From the NCBI GenBank assembly GCA_018466975.1, contig CM031559.1, forward strand, positions 496,001 to 560,000: DNA of 64,000 nt, in the 5' to 3' direction. The translations under genes were made by a program, and so were the position numbers. The notes under the pieces were generated by a model. It made no database searches, had not been told where the DNA came from, and saw only the letters and a program-made list of their open reading frames with translations. This DNA comes from Sparassis latifolia. Lineage: Eukaryota > Basidiomycota > Agaricomycetes > Polyporales > Sparassidaceae. This document shows positions 11,505 through 24,159 of this stretch, one piece after another. How positions within the stretch are numbered: position 1 is the first letter of the stretch; every line of letters begins with the position of its first letter.

Positions 11505-14229
11505 TCACCATGTTGACCTCTACCAGCAGTGGGCCCATATTTTTCATGTGTGGGATACTAGCAGTGGGCCCACCGCTAGTGTTCTTCTCTCAGTGCTCGG
11601 CCCACTAGCAGGGCATATTACAGTGTTGTAACCGTTAAGCAATGGGCCCACCGCCACAGGTCAGAGGGTGGGCCGACGCCAGAGCATGTTATCGCCATCG
11701 ATGGGCCCACTGCCAAAGTATGATCAATGAGCAGTGGGCCCATCGCCACGAGTGTAAGATGACGGATGGGCCCACCACCAAAGGTCAGAGTGTTGGCCAT
11801 GGCCAGAGCATGTTTGTCTGAGCAATCGGCTCACCGCCAGAGTATGACGAATAAGATGACGGATGGGCCCACTGCCAAAGGTCAGAGTGTTGGCCATGGC
11901 CAGAGCATGTTTGTCTGAGCAATCGGCCCACCACCAGAGTATGGCGAATGAGCAGTGGGCGATCGCTGAAGTGTAACCTGAAGGATGGGCCCACTGCCAA
12001 AGGTTAGAGGGTTGACGATTGCCAGAGCATGTTATCGCCAGCAGTCGGCCCATCGCCAAAGCACCCTCAGTGAGGGCCTTACTGCAAGCACCCATGGGAT
12101 AGGTCATTGCCAGAACATGTTTCCCTTCCGACCTAGCTCTTAGCTTCAACATAATCTATATTGTGTAGTGGCTAAGAGCCTCTCAGGTGTCAGACAGACC
12201 ATGGTACCAATACATGTCCCAGGGCATTATATGGGATTACCCAGGGCAAAGGCAGGGCAAAGGCAGGTCCAATGGCACAATTATCATATGGGATGTCCTA
12301 TAGTACTAGGGCATTGATATTTATATCCCAGTATTACTGGTTGTCCCATGGTGCCAGGGTACATAGGGATGTCCACTATTAGTAAAACATGTATTTTCAG
12401 GCTATTGTATGGTAGTTTTTATACTTTGTTCTACAATCATATTGTATAAGCTCTAATTATAAAAACAGTGACTAGAATACTGTAAATAAGTGCCTTATTT
12501 GCACTTTATATATGGTGAAATATTTATAGAAAGCAGGATATCCCATATCAAGTATTGTGCACATATTTGTAATGTTATAAAGACTATATTACTATTGGTA
12601 GCATGTACAACAACTTCATTAGCTCATATAACAACTAATACAGGTCAAACAACAATGTTTATTCTTGTGTTTCAAAATTAATTTTACATTTTCTGACATA
12701 ATGTTCAGACTAACATGATATAATCTTTGGCACATAGTATGTATCATAGCTATACTACAACTTTCACCAAGTGTCTCAAGAAATAAAACTACTCAGTCTA
12801 CTAATATACTAGCAAAGGAGATATATTCTTGTCATGTCTCCTATCATATACTATATTTGAATGAAAAAAGAAAGGCATTTGACCTAAGACTTCAGTCAAG
12901 TCACACTCAGAAATGCATTCACTGAATGACACCTTTGTATTATGGGATGTCCCTTTATGTGATGGGATATCCCTTGTAAGCACCTGTCACTCTTAAACCT
13001 TAGTAATTCAACTGTTAGTATAAATCTCTAGATAATTATAGTAGTTAAATAGAAACTTCAGGCTAAAGAAGAGACTAAATATCTGTGAATCTTAAAATAA
13101 CATCTTAGGATGTCCTTAAAATGGGAGATCCCACCTTATATAATATGCAAATAAAGTGCTTGTTTATATCACTATAGTCACTGTTTTCATAATTAAGGCT
13201 TAGATAATATGATAGTGGAACAAAGTATAAAAAAACTACCATACAATAGCCTGAAAATACATGTTTTACTAATAGTGGGACATCCCTATGTACCCCTGGC
13301 ACTATGAGACAACCAGTAATACTGGGATATAAATATAAATGCCCTAGTACTATAGGACATCCCATATGATAATTGTGCCATTGGACCTGCCTTTGCCCTG
13401 CCTTTGCCCTGGGTAATCCCATATAATGCCCTGGGGCATGTATTGGTACCATGGTCTGTCTGACACCTGAGAGGCTCTTAGCCACTACACAATATGGATT
13501 ATGTTGAAGCTAAGAGCTAGGTCGGAAGGGTACCCTGAAGTGACGCCAGAGCATGTTTGTTTGAGCAATCGGCCCACTGTCAAAGTATGACGAATGAGCA
13601 GTGGGCCAATCGCCCAGAGTGTAACCTGAAGGATGGGCCCACTGCCAAAGGTTAGAGGGTTGACGATTGCCAGAGCATGTTATCGCCAGCAGTCGGCCCA
13701 TCACCAAAGCACCCTCAGTGAGGGCCTTACTGCAAGCACCCATGAGATAGGTCATCGCCAGAACATGTTTCCGCCAGCAATCGGCCCACCGCCAAAGGTC
13801 AGAGGGTTGGCCAACGCCAGAGCATGTTATCACCAGCAATCGGCCCACCACCAAAGGCCAGTGGGTTGACGATCACCAGGATATGTCATCGCCACCAATG
13901 GGCCCATTGTCACATACAGCCCTGCAGTTTTCGGGCGCATTGGTGGTGATGACATGCTCTGGTGATCGCCAATCCTCTGACCTTTGCCGGTGGGCCCATC
14001 ACTCACCAGCACTCATGGCAGAGGGCCAATTGGTGGCGAAAACACGGCTTGGCGATGGCCAACCCTCTGACCCTTGGCAGTAGGCCCTTTGCTGGCGGAG
14101 CGATATTCCCATGCAGTGAAGCTTTCACTCAGGTCCTTTGGCGATGGGCCAATTGCTGGCAACAACATGCCTTGGTGATGGCGAGCGCAGTCCGCCCATC
14201 TGAAGAGTACACTGGAGGAGCGATGGGCT
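11505..14229. repeat. Left subterminal repeat array of element B
   Basis: The array contains diverged repeats of roughly 60 bp built from GCCAGAGCATGTT, GCAATCGGCCCACCGCCA and AAGGTCAGAGGGTTGGCC. A 1.4-kb foldback element splits it at 12123-13530. A block of about 155 bp is nearly identical on both sides of that insertion (about 11970-12122 and 13620-13775). From about 13920 to 14200 the repeats turn over and read in reverse orientation (CCTCTGACCTTTGCCGGTGGGCC). The core ATCGGCCCACCGCCA is the reverse complement of the core of the right array. Confidence 0.85.
12123..13530. mobile_element. Foldback element, 1,408 bp, arms about 355 bp
   Basis: Left arm 12123 to about 12476 and right arm about 13175 to 13530 are inverted copies of each other, starting CCCTTCCGACCTAGCTCTTA. 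The middle is AT-rich and I recognise no protein in it. Base composition differs sharply from the GC-rich array around it. No clear target duplication is visible, perhaps because the surrounding repeats recombined afterwards. It is a non-autonomous element of unknown superfamily. Confidence 0.8.
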
Positions 14230-15721
14230 TTAGAGCTTAGTGATGCAGAAGTGAATGTATCCATTTTGTACTGGTATACAAGCTGTTACATAGCGGTCAT
14301 ATATTGCTAACACCAGAGCGCTCAAAGACACTAGTTCAGTTGCTGCGATCGCCTCGCCACGAATGTCCCTCAGAATGTACCCCATTTGGAACACGGTCGA
14401 GCTGGCATTGAGGTTCGCAGCGTGCATATCCTCAGTGAGGTTGAGCTCACGCTGAAGGCGTACAATGCGCTCCGCAACATGGCGCGGCGACGACTAACCG
14501 CAAAGCTATCACCTTCGTCATCGTCCACTATGAATAAGGTCAACATCAGACTGAAGGTTGCCAGGGATGTACTCACTGGAACTGTCTGCCTCTGCTGCGA
14601 TCTGCGCAAACGATCTACCGAGGCGGGCCACTTGTGAGCCAGAAGCGGCATTCGTCTCTCCAGGGACTGCCATTGGCAGCAGCTGTGTGGTATCTGGGAA
14701 TAAGCCTGGAACCTGTTCCCAATGGGTGGGACGATGGATCGGCAGCTCATCTGGAAGTGCTGCCAGACTTGGCATCCTGGAAGTAACAGTGACTGGCTCG
14801 ATGCTGCCTTTCATATAGTGAATGACAGGTGCATCATGGCGGAAATTGCTGTCATCGAAAGTGCGAGCTGGCGAGTGAGAGCGCCGATGGCGGAGGCGGT
14901 GGACTTAAAACATCGTCCAACAAAGGCGCCTCTTTGGAGGCGAAGTGCTGGGACTATTTAGCCACCGGACCTGGCTACGCACAGGCGTCGCGCCAGGGCT
15001 GTCTATCACCAGAGCTCGCCGTCGTCCTGGCGTGGCGGGAGGACTATTGTCAAAGTCCAGCAGTTTCGGCACTGGTTCCGCATCAAGTGTCTCGTCCACC
15101 AGCATGCCCCTCGCCATCGGCGTACTTGCTTGACTATCGAAGTGGATGGATGTACGTGGTGTAGCGTCAAGGGGCTCAGCGATGAGCGATCGTCGAGGAG
15201 TTGGGAGGTGTCAGGAGTGCGAAAGTCGAAAGTGTGAGCTGGTGGAGGAAGGGAGTAGCTTCCAACAGGGCGCGTCGAGGATTGGCGAGATGCCAGGAGT
15301 GTCGAGTCGAACATTCCACCGGGCGCAGTGGGGTGGAATCTGAGATGAGTGCGCCTATGGATTGGCGAACTGCCACGACTTTCATCCCAAGCTGGCGCCA
15401 GAGGTCAGGAATAAGTGCGCGACTTCCCTCCACAGGCGCCACAGATCCAGATGACGCCTGTACCTTTGGCGAGGCGTGGCGGTGGAGATGCTCATGTGGC
15501 GAGTTGGATGGCGCAAATGGAGCTGCCAGGGACGGAGTAGTGTGGCGAGGCGCGAGGGGTGTCTGAGAAGCAGAGTGGAGAGGCAAGGAGATCTGGGCAG
15601 ATCCAGGAGAGTCAAGGAGATCCGAAATGAGTGGACGACGGGGCTCAGCGATACTATCCTCCTCATCCGACTCGCCCATCGTAATGTCCAGCGTGTCAGG
15701 AGGTTCCGCGTCACTGGCCAT
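14230..15721 (-). CDS. Unknown element B cargo protein
   Basis: A minus-strand gene of unknown function, divergent from the gene at 16091. ATG 15721-15719 opens a Pro/Ser-rich frame with an acidic start (DITMGESDEEDSIAEPRRP) that ends at a stop at 15176. Further coding-like segments follow in other frames: 15117-14905 (FDNSPPATPGRRR), 14814-14530 (RTFDDSNFRHD through ARLGRSFAQIAAEADSSS) and 14470-14230, a helical C-terminus with RIVRLQRELNLTEDMHAAN and YILRDIRGEAIAATEL. These can be exons joined by short introns, but I could not make every junction work, so frameshifts are possible. No catalytic motif is visible. It shares the intergenic region 15722-16090 with its neighbour, suggesting a common promoter. 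Confidence 0.5.
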
Positions 15722-16090
15722 GGCAGGTAGATTGTGGCGAGCAGACAAGTCTTCGATCAGTCCTGGATCGCGGGAGATCAGTTGTAGAAAGGGGATTGAT
15801 ATGACATAGAAAGGTCAGATAACATCACAAAGGAGTCAGATTCCACAAGGAGAGCAATAGAACTTACTGTTGGGAGCCATGAGAACTTGCGGCAGGTCAC
15901 ACTGACCTTGAGAGACTTGAGAAATCGCGCAAGTCCAGCGATCACGTGCAAAGCACGTGGTCGCGTGGCGTGTGAAGTTGAACTTGGTGCAGATCGCGTC
16001 TGCCAGCTCATAGCGTCGTCTGCTCCGCCTCCGCTGTACTGCAACCTCTGCTTTTGAAACACCCTCACGCTTTCTTCTGCCAAGCTCACC

Positions 16091-19000
16091 ATGCCTCTGG
16101 ATATCGACCCCAACTATGTTCTGCAGGCCGCGCGACTGACGGCCATTGTTGCAGCGGCGCCTCGCCAGGACGACCCTCGCTATCTGGACTGGGAGACGAG
16201 GATTTACCTCGAAGTGGTAAGTCATCGGTCGAAGGTCTGGCATGCACTTACCGAATATGCCACACAGAGTCGGCTTGAAAAGAGTTTCCGCAGCCCTTGA
16301 AGTCGTTGAGGATGCCTGGGATCGTCATCAGCGCGTTGCTGGAATTCACCGGGCATACCAGCAGAAGGCCCTGGCGCGGCTGGACCACATATCGAGCGGC
16401 GACGAGAGGATATACAAGAGGTACCCTCTGGCTGTGCGCAGTATGGGAGTGTGAGGACCTGGGAAGGCAGTGGTGGACTGAAGGTGAGTCACAAGCGTTG
16501 TGAGGCGTCGGCGACACACTGACTGCACCAGATCCATATTGCAAGCTGCCACCGGTGAAGAGTACGCCAGCAGAGGGCTGGGGCAATGTGCCAGCCGATG
16601 GCGACACCCAGGGGCGTGGCGAGGAGGACCTGGCTACCGGGGACCTCGTCACCAAGGGAAAGGCAAGGAGAGAGCTGACAACGGCGTCGGGACAGGCATG
16701 GTGGGTGAGCGTATCGTCCACGTGGAGGCAGGGGACAAGGAAAGGGCAAGAGCAAGGAGAAGGCGCGGGGAAGGCGGCACATGCGATGAGCGAGGAAGAG
16801 GATGGGGAGAGGGAGAGGGAGGGAGAGGGAGAGGAGAGGGAGAGGGAGGAGAGGGAGAGGAGAGGGAGAGGAGGAGAGGGAGAGGAGAGGAGAGGGAGAG
16901 GAGAGAGGGGAGAGGGAGAGGGAGAGAGGGAGAGGGAGAGAGAGGAGAGCGAGGCGCGGCGATGATGCCGACAAAGATGACAATGATGAGATGGCGGAAG
17001 GCGTGCGGGTGCAGGCCAGCCCGAATCCATCGAGGTCGATGCGGCGTCGCCCCTCCGCCAACTGCCAGACCAATATCGATCTCGCCAGCTGCCCCATCAC
17101 TCCGAAAGCGCAAGGCGGTCATCACAGAGTCAGTGAGGAGAGTGAGAATGAGGAGGCAGCTCCGAAGGCGAAGCGGATGAAGCCGATCGAGTCGCAAAGG
17201 AGAAAGGCGAGGCCCGACCACCTCTGGCTGAGCGCAGCGTGCGCAGAAGAGGATGGCGCAGACCGAGGTGGAGGGCTCGAAGGTGAGCACGAAGAAGAGC
17301 GGGAAGAGGAAGGCGAAGGAGTCAAGCGATGAAGAGGAAGTACCGACCGTCAAGCCGCCAAAGAAGAAGCGTCCGGCGAAGGAATACAAGAGCAAGGAGT
17401 TCATCGAAAGCGAAGGCGAGACTCCGGCACCGCCTTCAATCTACCGCCAAGACCGCGGGGACTCTAACGATGGTGTTGCGAAGACGAACGCCCCTGCCAA
17501 ACCTGTCAAACAGACAACGAGGATGGCGGCGACGCCTCATGTCGCACGAAGGAAGGGAAGGGAAGGCAAAGCAGCGGCGAAGGGAAGCGGCGGCGAAGGC
17601 GAAGGCGAAGGTGATGGTGTCACAGAAGGACATGTGGAAAAAGACGTCCACCCGCGTGTCTGACTTCATGTGGGCACATGCAACAGATTCGGTGAGTAAC
17701 GATCTTGTGAGACATTGACCTGTGCTAATGTTCCTGCAGCTCGTCCCTTGCATTGGCTGCCAGGAGAAAGAGTGGCCATGCAAGCTCAACACCGCCAACT
17801 TCAGTCACTGCCTTGAATGTGCAGCACGAGGCGTCAGTTGCAGCATCGCACCGAGGAACACGGACGGTGTGCCCCTGCGAGGAAACTCACACACCGCACA
17901 GCATGAGTTCCAAGAGATGTGCGCAGCGCTGGTGGTAGAGGGCAAGCCACTGCCCATGTCGCCACCTCCATACGACGTCAAGGTCGACTCCGATGAGCCC
18001 AACGGTGCAGAACCCATGGTCATGGGAGCATCGAAGCGCAAGCCGCCGAAGAAGACCAAGATGCGCAATGCTGCAGCATCCAGCTCCAAGGTCAAGGGTG
18101 GCGAGGAGGTCGAGGCGACGAAGCAGAAGGTGACCGTCACGCCTGATGAAGCCAACGCTGAAGGCGAGGCCTTGGTGGAGAAATCGTCGAAGTCCAAGCG
18201 CGCCACCAAGTCCGCCACTGCCACTGGAGCTGTGGCTCTGTCCAACTCTGGCGAGGTCGCCAACTCTGGCGAGGTCTCCAAGTCTGGCGCGCCTGCCAAG
18301 TCTGGTGCAGTCGCCAAACCTGGTGAAGGTAAGAAATCAGGACCCAAGCCAAAGCCAGTGAGGAGCCAAAACTCAGGTGCGCAAGATGGTGGCGAGGTCA
18401 CCAGGACCTCAGTACGTGAGGCGGATGAGGTCCCGCCTGCCAAGTCTGTTGCGAAGGAGGGCGGGCAGACGACAAGGGTGGCGATGGGAGGTCGCTCGGG
18501 CCCAATGGTGCCCGTGATCACCAGGAAGGCGGCGAGTGCTCGAAGGCAGCAGCCAAGATGCCTCTGGCGGAAGCGATGGCATGGAGGAAGCCGCCAGGCT
18601 GGCAATGGAGGCGGTGCGGGCTATGGCCTTCCAAACAGGGCCAGCTGCTCCGCCGCAAGCTAGCAGCAGCAAGCGCATGCTGACACCAGTCGCCGACGAA
18701 CCAGAGGATGCGCCAGAGTATCAGGCAGAGGTGGCGGAGGATGAGGTAAGCAGGACATCTTGTCGCAGCTGGAGTCGATGTAACCATGAAACAGCGCGCG
18801 TCCTTGGAGCGGCCACCACGACGATCGGCGGCGTTCGCTGCTGATGCCCCATGAGACAGCGCAGGAGCTGCCGAGGTGGCACAGGAGGTGGCGCCCTCCT
18901 GGAGATATCCAAGGCGTCGAAGGGCGAAGTCCTCCACATTGGCGAAGGCAGGACATCTCGATGAAGGCGAAGGCCAGCTAAGAGGCGCCCCACTGGACCG

Positions 19001-19909
19001 CAAGGCAGCGAAGAAGGAGGCGGAGGCGAAAAGGGATGTGAAGGCGAACCGCCTCAGAGCAGTGCCTCCAACCAGCAAGGGTAAGTGCGCCCGCCACAGC
19101 TTCGAATCCATGCAGCGCTGACCAGGGATACAGCACCCCACTTGCGCGATGTCCAGCGAGTGTCTACAGGAAGTCGCTCCGGTGAGCGAAGCGACACCCC
19201 AGTGGCGAAGAAACCTCGCAGTCATCCAGCGATGACTGCGCGGTGTGCCGAGTTGCGACAGGAGTTCCTGGCGCACAAGGACAGGATGGAAGTCCAATTC
19301 CAGGAGAGGATGGCGGACCTCAACACCGTCAAGGCAGAGATCACAGCGGCGCTCCAGCGAATCAACCCGCCATCCGCATTTCAAGAAAATGCCCGGAGCA
19401 TTCGCGAAGAGGTCAAGTTGGCCATGGAGGAGTTTCGCAGGCCGGTCACCATCGAGCTTCAGGAGAGCGTGAAGTTGGTGGTGGCAGACCTCGTCGCCAA
19501 GCGACATTACCTGCCAGAGCTCAAGGAGAAGGTCAACAGGTTAGAGCAAGGCGTGAACCAGATGGTGAGCCAAGCGGACGTCAACAAGCTGCAGGGTGAA
19601 TTGGCCAACCTCTGTCATTCGATGGAGCTCCAGGCAGCGCAGTCAGACAGCATGGAGAAGGAGCTCAGGTCTTCAGCAGCAGAGGCGATCGCTCAAGCGA
19701 GCAAGCTGGAGATGGAATTGGTGCTCACCAAAGAGGATTCGATGGCAGTGGCGACGTCCACTTTGGATGAAGTGAAGATGGTGGGGAAGGAGGTGGCGAC
19801 GGTGAGAAAGGAAACCTCACTGGTGGCGAAGTCTCTGGACGCATTCCGAGAGAAGGTCGACTCCGCCATGGTCTTCATCGCCTTTCACCCAGATAGCCAC
19901 AATGTGTAG
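16091..19909 (+). CDS. Zn2Cys6-spaced Cys cluster and coiled-coil protein, element B cargo
   Basis: A plus-strand multi-exon gene. It begins MPLDIDPNYVLQAARL (ATG 16091), followed by helical segments and a low-complexity Arg/Glu/Gly stretch (16798-16956). A Lys-rich acidic linker comes next (SGKRKAKESSDEEE, about 17290), then a cysteine cluster from 17749. The cluster spacing C-x2-C-x6-C-x9-C-x2-C-x6-C fits the fungal Zn(II)2Cys6 spacing. After an Ala/Lys/Ser-rich region the last exon (about 19130-19909) encodes a long coiled coil (EFLAHKDRMEVQFQERMADL and on). Coding frames shift near 17.6 kb and 18.54 kb without an obvious intron, so the copy may be damaged. A DNA-binding or scaffold role is inference only; I do not know the family. 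Confidence 0.5.
16798..16956 (+). repeat. GAGAGG-type purine microsatellite
   Basis: About 160 bp of almost pure purine built from GAGAGG and GAGG units, strongly strand-asymmetric, inside the coding region of the Cys-cluster gene. All forward frames are open through it, which explains several spurious Arg/Glu/Gly frames here. Confidence 0.9.
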
Positions 19910-20275
19910 TCATTAGAGTATTGATATACATGCTTTTTAACCTAGCATGGAATCTCCATGCACTCGATTCGCCACCACCACTCCAAGTCAACTGAATGCC
20001 TGCTGAAGTTCTCGCCAACTCCCCTCACCATTGCCACCATCTCCATGGCTTTACCTATGTAGATCTATGGGTCACATTAAACAATGTGGAAGCCTACGAG
20101 TCTACTTTAAACTGGAGTTATATTGTCAAGGTCTGGTGCCACCACTGCGGGTCTTGCGACCTGCGCCAACTTGGCCACTCTCTTTCACTTTGGCGGCTGC
20201 TTTCCCCAGACGGACCGGCTTCAGCTTGGTTTCTCCCTTGTCCTTGACCTCCGGGGTCTGAGGCAGAGCTCGTCT

Positions 20276-23200
20276 TCACTTTGCGGGAGGCTTGTCACCA
20301 TCATCCGAGTCCTCGGCCCTCGCATTCTTCTTCCTCAGCGAGGCCACTACCAACTCGTCCCAAGTACCACGTCCACGCTTCCGAGGTGGCGGATTGTCTT
20401 CACCAGAGCTGTCTTCGCCATCGGGCTCAGGATGTGCTGGTTGACGTTTCTGCTTTGGATCAGGAAGCTTCTTCAAATCTTTCACAGCTCCTAGTGGATG
20501 CTGACTGCGGGTATTCTTGGCGGGCGACTCATCCATCGCTTGACGCTGACTGCGAGTGATCCTGCCGGGGATATTACTCTGAAGGGCATCGGTGATCGAC
20601 CTTCCCTGGAGCGCTTTGGCTTGACCTGACGGACGGTCTTCCGTGGCTGCGGCCTTCCTCGTCTTAGGTATAAACGGAGGCGGTGGCGGTCGTTCAGCAC
20701 CACTGCTAGGTACGGACAAGTGTGCATCGTCCTCTTCGCCATCGTCAGAGGCCCCACCACTGGTCTCCTGGCTCGGCCCTTCGTCTCCTCCACTTGGAAT
20801 GATTGGTTTGTCAGCCATGGGGGCAGGCTGGTGAGCCTTGTGAACTTTGGCAGCAGTAGCAGCGCCATCGTGAGTTCTTGCAGAGGCATCACCTTCCTGC
20901 TCCTCCTGGCCCCCAAGGCCATCGCCACCTTGTGGGGCACCGCGTATGGCAGGCTTGCTCACTGGCTTCACCATGGCATGGGTGACGTTCCCTTCCACCA
21001 TGTCCAAGGTAATGATCTCGCAACAGCGAAGCAGCTGCTCTACTGCGTCAAATGAGATCGCCGAGTTCACCACATAGTCGGGAAGGTTGGTCGGTTCGCC
21101 CTCCTCAATGAACTGAGATCGTGTGAGGTCCCTCAGCGCCATACCAATCACGAGTGCAGATTGTTGTACGCCCTGTGGATGTAAGAACCGATATTTTGTC
21201 AGCCATGGTTTGTCGCCCAACCAGTTCTCGACGATGTCAAAGTTGTCCACCGCATGAAATGACGGCGGGAGGTAGCGCTGGCCATACGACCATTCGCTCC
21301 AGGGAATCGGATCATACCTGGCGAAAAGATACACCTGGGGCTATATGACGGATGATCAATAGTGGCTATGAATCCCCACGAAAGGAGCTCACCACAGTCG
21401 CAATCTTGACTTCCTTCAGCATATCCTGGTATCGCGGTTCGACGGAAAGGGTGGCGAGAAACACGTCTCTCCTTTTCACGAGGTGGGGCACAGTACTCCC
21501 CACAGTACTCCCGCCAGTGAGACGCGGGGCTCGGCCTTGAAGCTCAAGCCTGAGCTCCTTTGTACTGGGCTCCAGTTCACTCGATGCTTCATCGGTCTCC
21601 TCTGTGTCAAATCTGTGCAGTTCGCCCAGAGGAAGGTCTTGGAGACCTCGCTTTGCCTTCGTCTTGGCACCGCCGCTACCACTCGCTTGAGGTGCACCGC
21701 CATTGTTAGCCTTATGTCCATTGGTGGTGGCGACTGCCTTGCCCTTCGCTTTATTCGCAATCACGCTCTCGCCATCCCCTGAATCTTCATCGCTGGCCGT
21801 ATCTTCTTCGGAAGCCATGCTGGGTATATCTGGCGAACTCCGATCAGAGTCTTGGCTGCTTCTGGCATCATCTTCCGAGTCGTATGCATCTTTCGTCTTG
21901 CGTTTACGCCCACCGCCTTTGGCTCCACCAGGGGCCACTTTGCCCTTTGTCGCCTTCGATGCCACCTTTCCCGTGACCTTGTGCACAGGTTTACCCTTCT
22001 TCTTCGCCTTTCCCGCCTTCCTAGGTGTGAGTGCTTCTTGGACCTCATGTTCAGATCCTTCTTCTAATGCCTGTGCTGATCCGTCAAGTGGTGGAAGAGG
22101 ATCATACTTGGCGGGAGCAGCTTCGCCATCCTTGTCGAAGTACTGGGTGAATCGCATGGTCTGCTCAGGTCCATGTTCCTCTTGGCGTGCCCGCCAGTGG
22201 TCGAGGAGGGCACAAATGGAAACACTTGTCATCTTTGAGGGATCGATCCACTGGAAGTTCTCAGGTAGCATCTCCGCTGGAATAACCTCATTGATGTCGT
22301 CTATGCTGTTCAGCTTCGTCCATGGCGACTTGCAGTTCCGAACACCCTTCGCCAATGCTGTAAACTGGTCAGCATCTCTCAACACCGAGTGGGAGTGTCA
22401 TACCATAGTGATGATTCATGAAGTCTCGAACTTGTACCTTCATCACCTTGAGAGGCGCTTCCGCCATACCTTCGGGCACCGACGGGAGCAGAGGAAAACC
22501 GTTGGCTGTCAACCGAATCTTGTCCATGGCCCGCATGCAATCGGCAGGTGTCTTCTTCACCATCACCGTAGTCTTAGTCACACCTAAGGAATCAGGTCAG
22601 TGTGCCAGCGACAATGCAACTGAGGTCTTCTTACCGTATTCGCCTTTGGCCCACTCAGAGAACACCTTTGCTAGAGGCTGGTAAGCACGCAGCCACCCAG
22701 GATAGGCCCCGAATGGAGTTCCATTGGTGATGGCGTGGTTGACCTCCACCCTTCACTCAGGGGTTAGCAGATGGTGACAGTCGGACGGTCTACGCTCACA
22801 TCTCTACCTTCAGACTCCCCGCTTCCTTCGGATATGCTAGCATGAATGCCATGCGAATGCCCATGGTGTCCCACATAGTCTTGGCAAACTTCTTCAGATA
22901 TTGCATCATTCGCTGCTCCCTCAGCCTGTCTTAGGTCAGGATTTGCCTTATGCTACGTGACAGGAGGTACGCACTTCATTTTCGTCTTATCATCCAGAGT
23001 GCCATTGCGCCAACTTTCCGCCTTTTCCTCATACACCTTCTGCTCCTCCTCGGACAGTTTTGCCCATTCGGCACTCCGTGCGACTCTCCACACCTTGGAG
23101 ACATTGCAACCCTTATCTGCCGTGAGTGCTCGCGCGGCCTCAGTCACCTTGTCCCTCTCCAGCGCATCCCACACCTTGAAGGCATTGGGCTTGCCAGAAA

Positions 23201-23492
23201 CATGCATACGCTTTTTCGTCGCTTTCTCCTGCGCATGGCGGGCGTGGTTATTGAGCCACTCTCGGATTTTCTGCGGTGAGAGTTAGTGGGGACCTCACAG
23301 ACATGAAACACTGCTCACAGTTTCCACAATGATGTCGTCATAATTTGACGTGTCGACAAACTGTGTCTTCAGCTTCTGGCGCAAGCTCTGAACCAGAGTC
23401 TTGCGTCCCTTGGCATCTGCCGTGTCATAAGACCGCAGCTTCTCAGAGAGTATGGGCTGATGCTCCGTCAAAATTACAAATCTCGCCGGCAT
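20276..23492 (-). CDS. KDZ companion protein with HMG-like segment
   Basis: A minus-strand gene with at least six exons. ATG 23492-23490 starts MPARFVILTEHQPILSEKLR. Exon 2 has RSAEWAKLSEEEQKVYEEKA, which resembles the end of an HMG box. Later exons carry MAFMLAYPKEAGS, a block LPSVPEGMAEAP...VRDFMNHHYG, then DADQFTALAKGVRN and FQWIDPSKMTSV. A Lys-rich linker follows, then DPIPWSEWSYGQRYLPPSFH, and a basic tail ends at 20276. GT-AG junctions keep the frame wherever I checked them, and I found no internal stop, so it looks intact. It parallels the decayed gene at 1-3585 in element A, indicating a conserved partner of these transposons. Its role is unknown; DNA binding is a guess from the HMG-like helix and basic tail. 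It is divergent from the TET/JBP gene. Confidence 0.65.
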
Positions 23493-24159
23493 GCTTTCTC
23501 GATGTCGAGGATGAGATTTTTGTGTTGGGGCAGTGAAGGGGTCGATAGTTCAACGGGCAGCGCCTGTCCATTTCCTCGCCGGCCGCCCACAACTCAACAT
23601 GCACGTGCTGATGGCCCATTTGGGCTTACACCAATTACCCTCCTCGCCATGGTGTGTGGTGACTGCTGAAGCATTGTATGTGTATTTTTCGCAGTGGCGG
23701 AGGTGGTAGTAGGTATGCACTAGCATTCATGCCTGGTGAAAGGCAATGTTGAATGCCGCTTCTATGGCAGAGCACACCACGCCAACTTCATCTCGCGAAT
23801 GCTGGGCGGAGGCAATCTGGCGATCATCTGCATGCCAATCTGTGGGATAAAGGGCTTCCTCGGAGTTAGGCTCGCCAATTAGATGGCGGTGACGAAGGGC
23901 CCAGACATGGCGGACCACCCGCCCGTGATCCGCATGGCGGCATCAAGTCCGGCTCGCGGCATGATGAACATGTGAGATGTGCAAGGGACGTGCTTGCAAG
24001 CAATATGCAGGCAGATGAATGCATACTGTTCTTTGCCATTCTGGCCCTCCTACATTCTCCCCTGCATCTGCAAGCCAACCGCCTGAGCCCGCCATACACC
24101 TGTGCTCCTTCAACTGATGCATGCTGTAATCGCCCCATTGATTGGCAGACAGTATCAAG
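23493..24159. promoter_or_regulatory. Divergent intergenic region, companion/TET genes
   Basis: A 667-bp gap separates the start codons of the minus-strand companion gene and the plus-strand dioxygenase gene. By position it should hold both promoters. I see no TATA box or repeat I would defend, and no credible reading frame. Confidence 0.45.

Noticed and set aside
12490..12681. Short frame inside the foldback element as a transposase
   Set aside because: It is only 63 codons, AT-driven, with no motif. The element appears non-autonomous.
16555..17180. Long Arg/Glu/Gly and antisense Ser/Leu/Pro frames
   Set aside because: They are produced by the GAGAGG microsatellite, which is open in all forward frames and several reverse ones.
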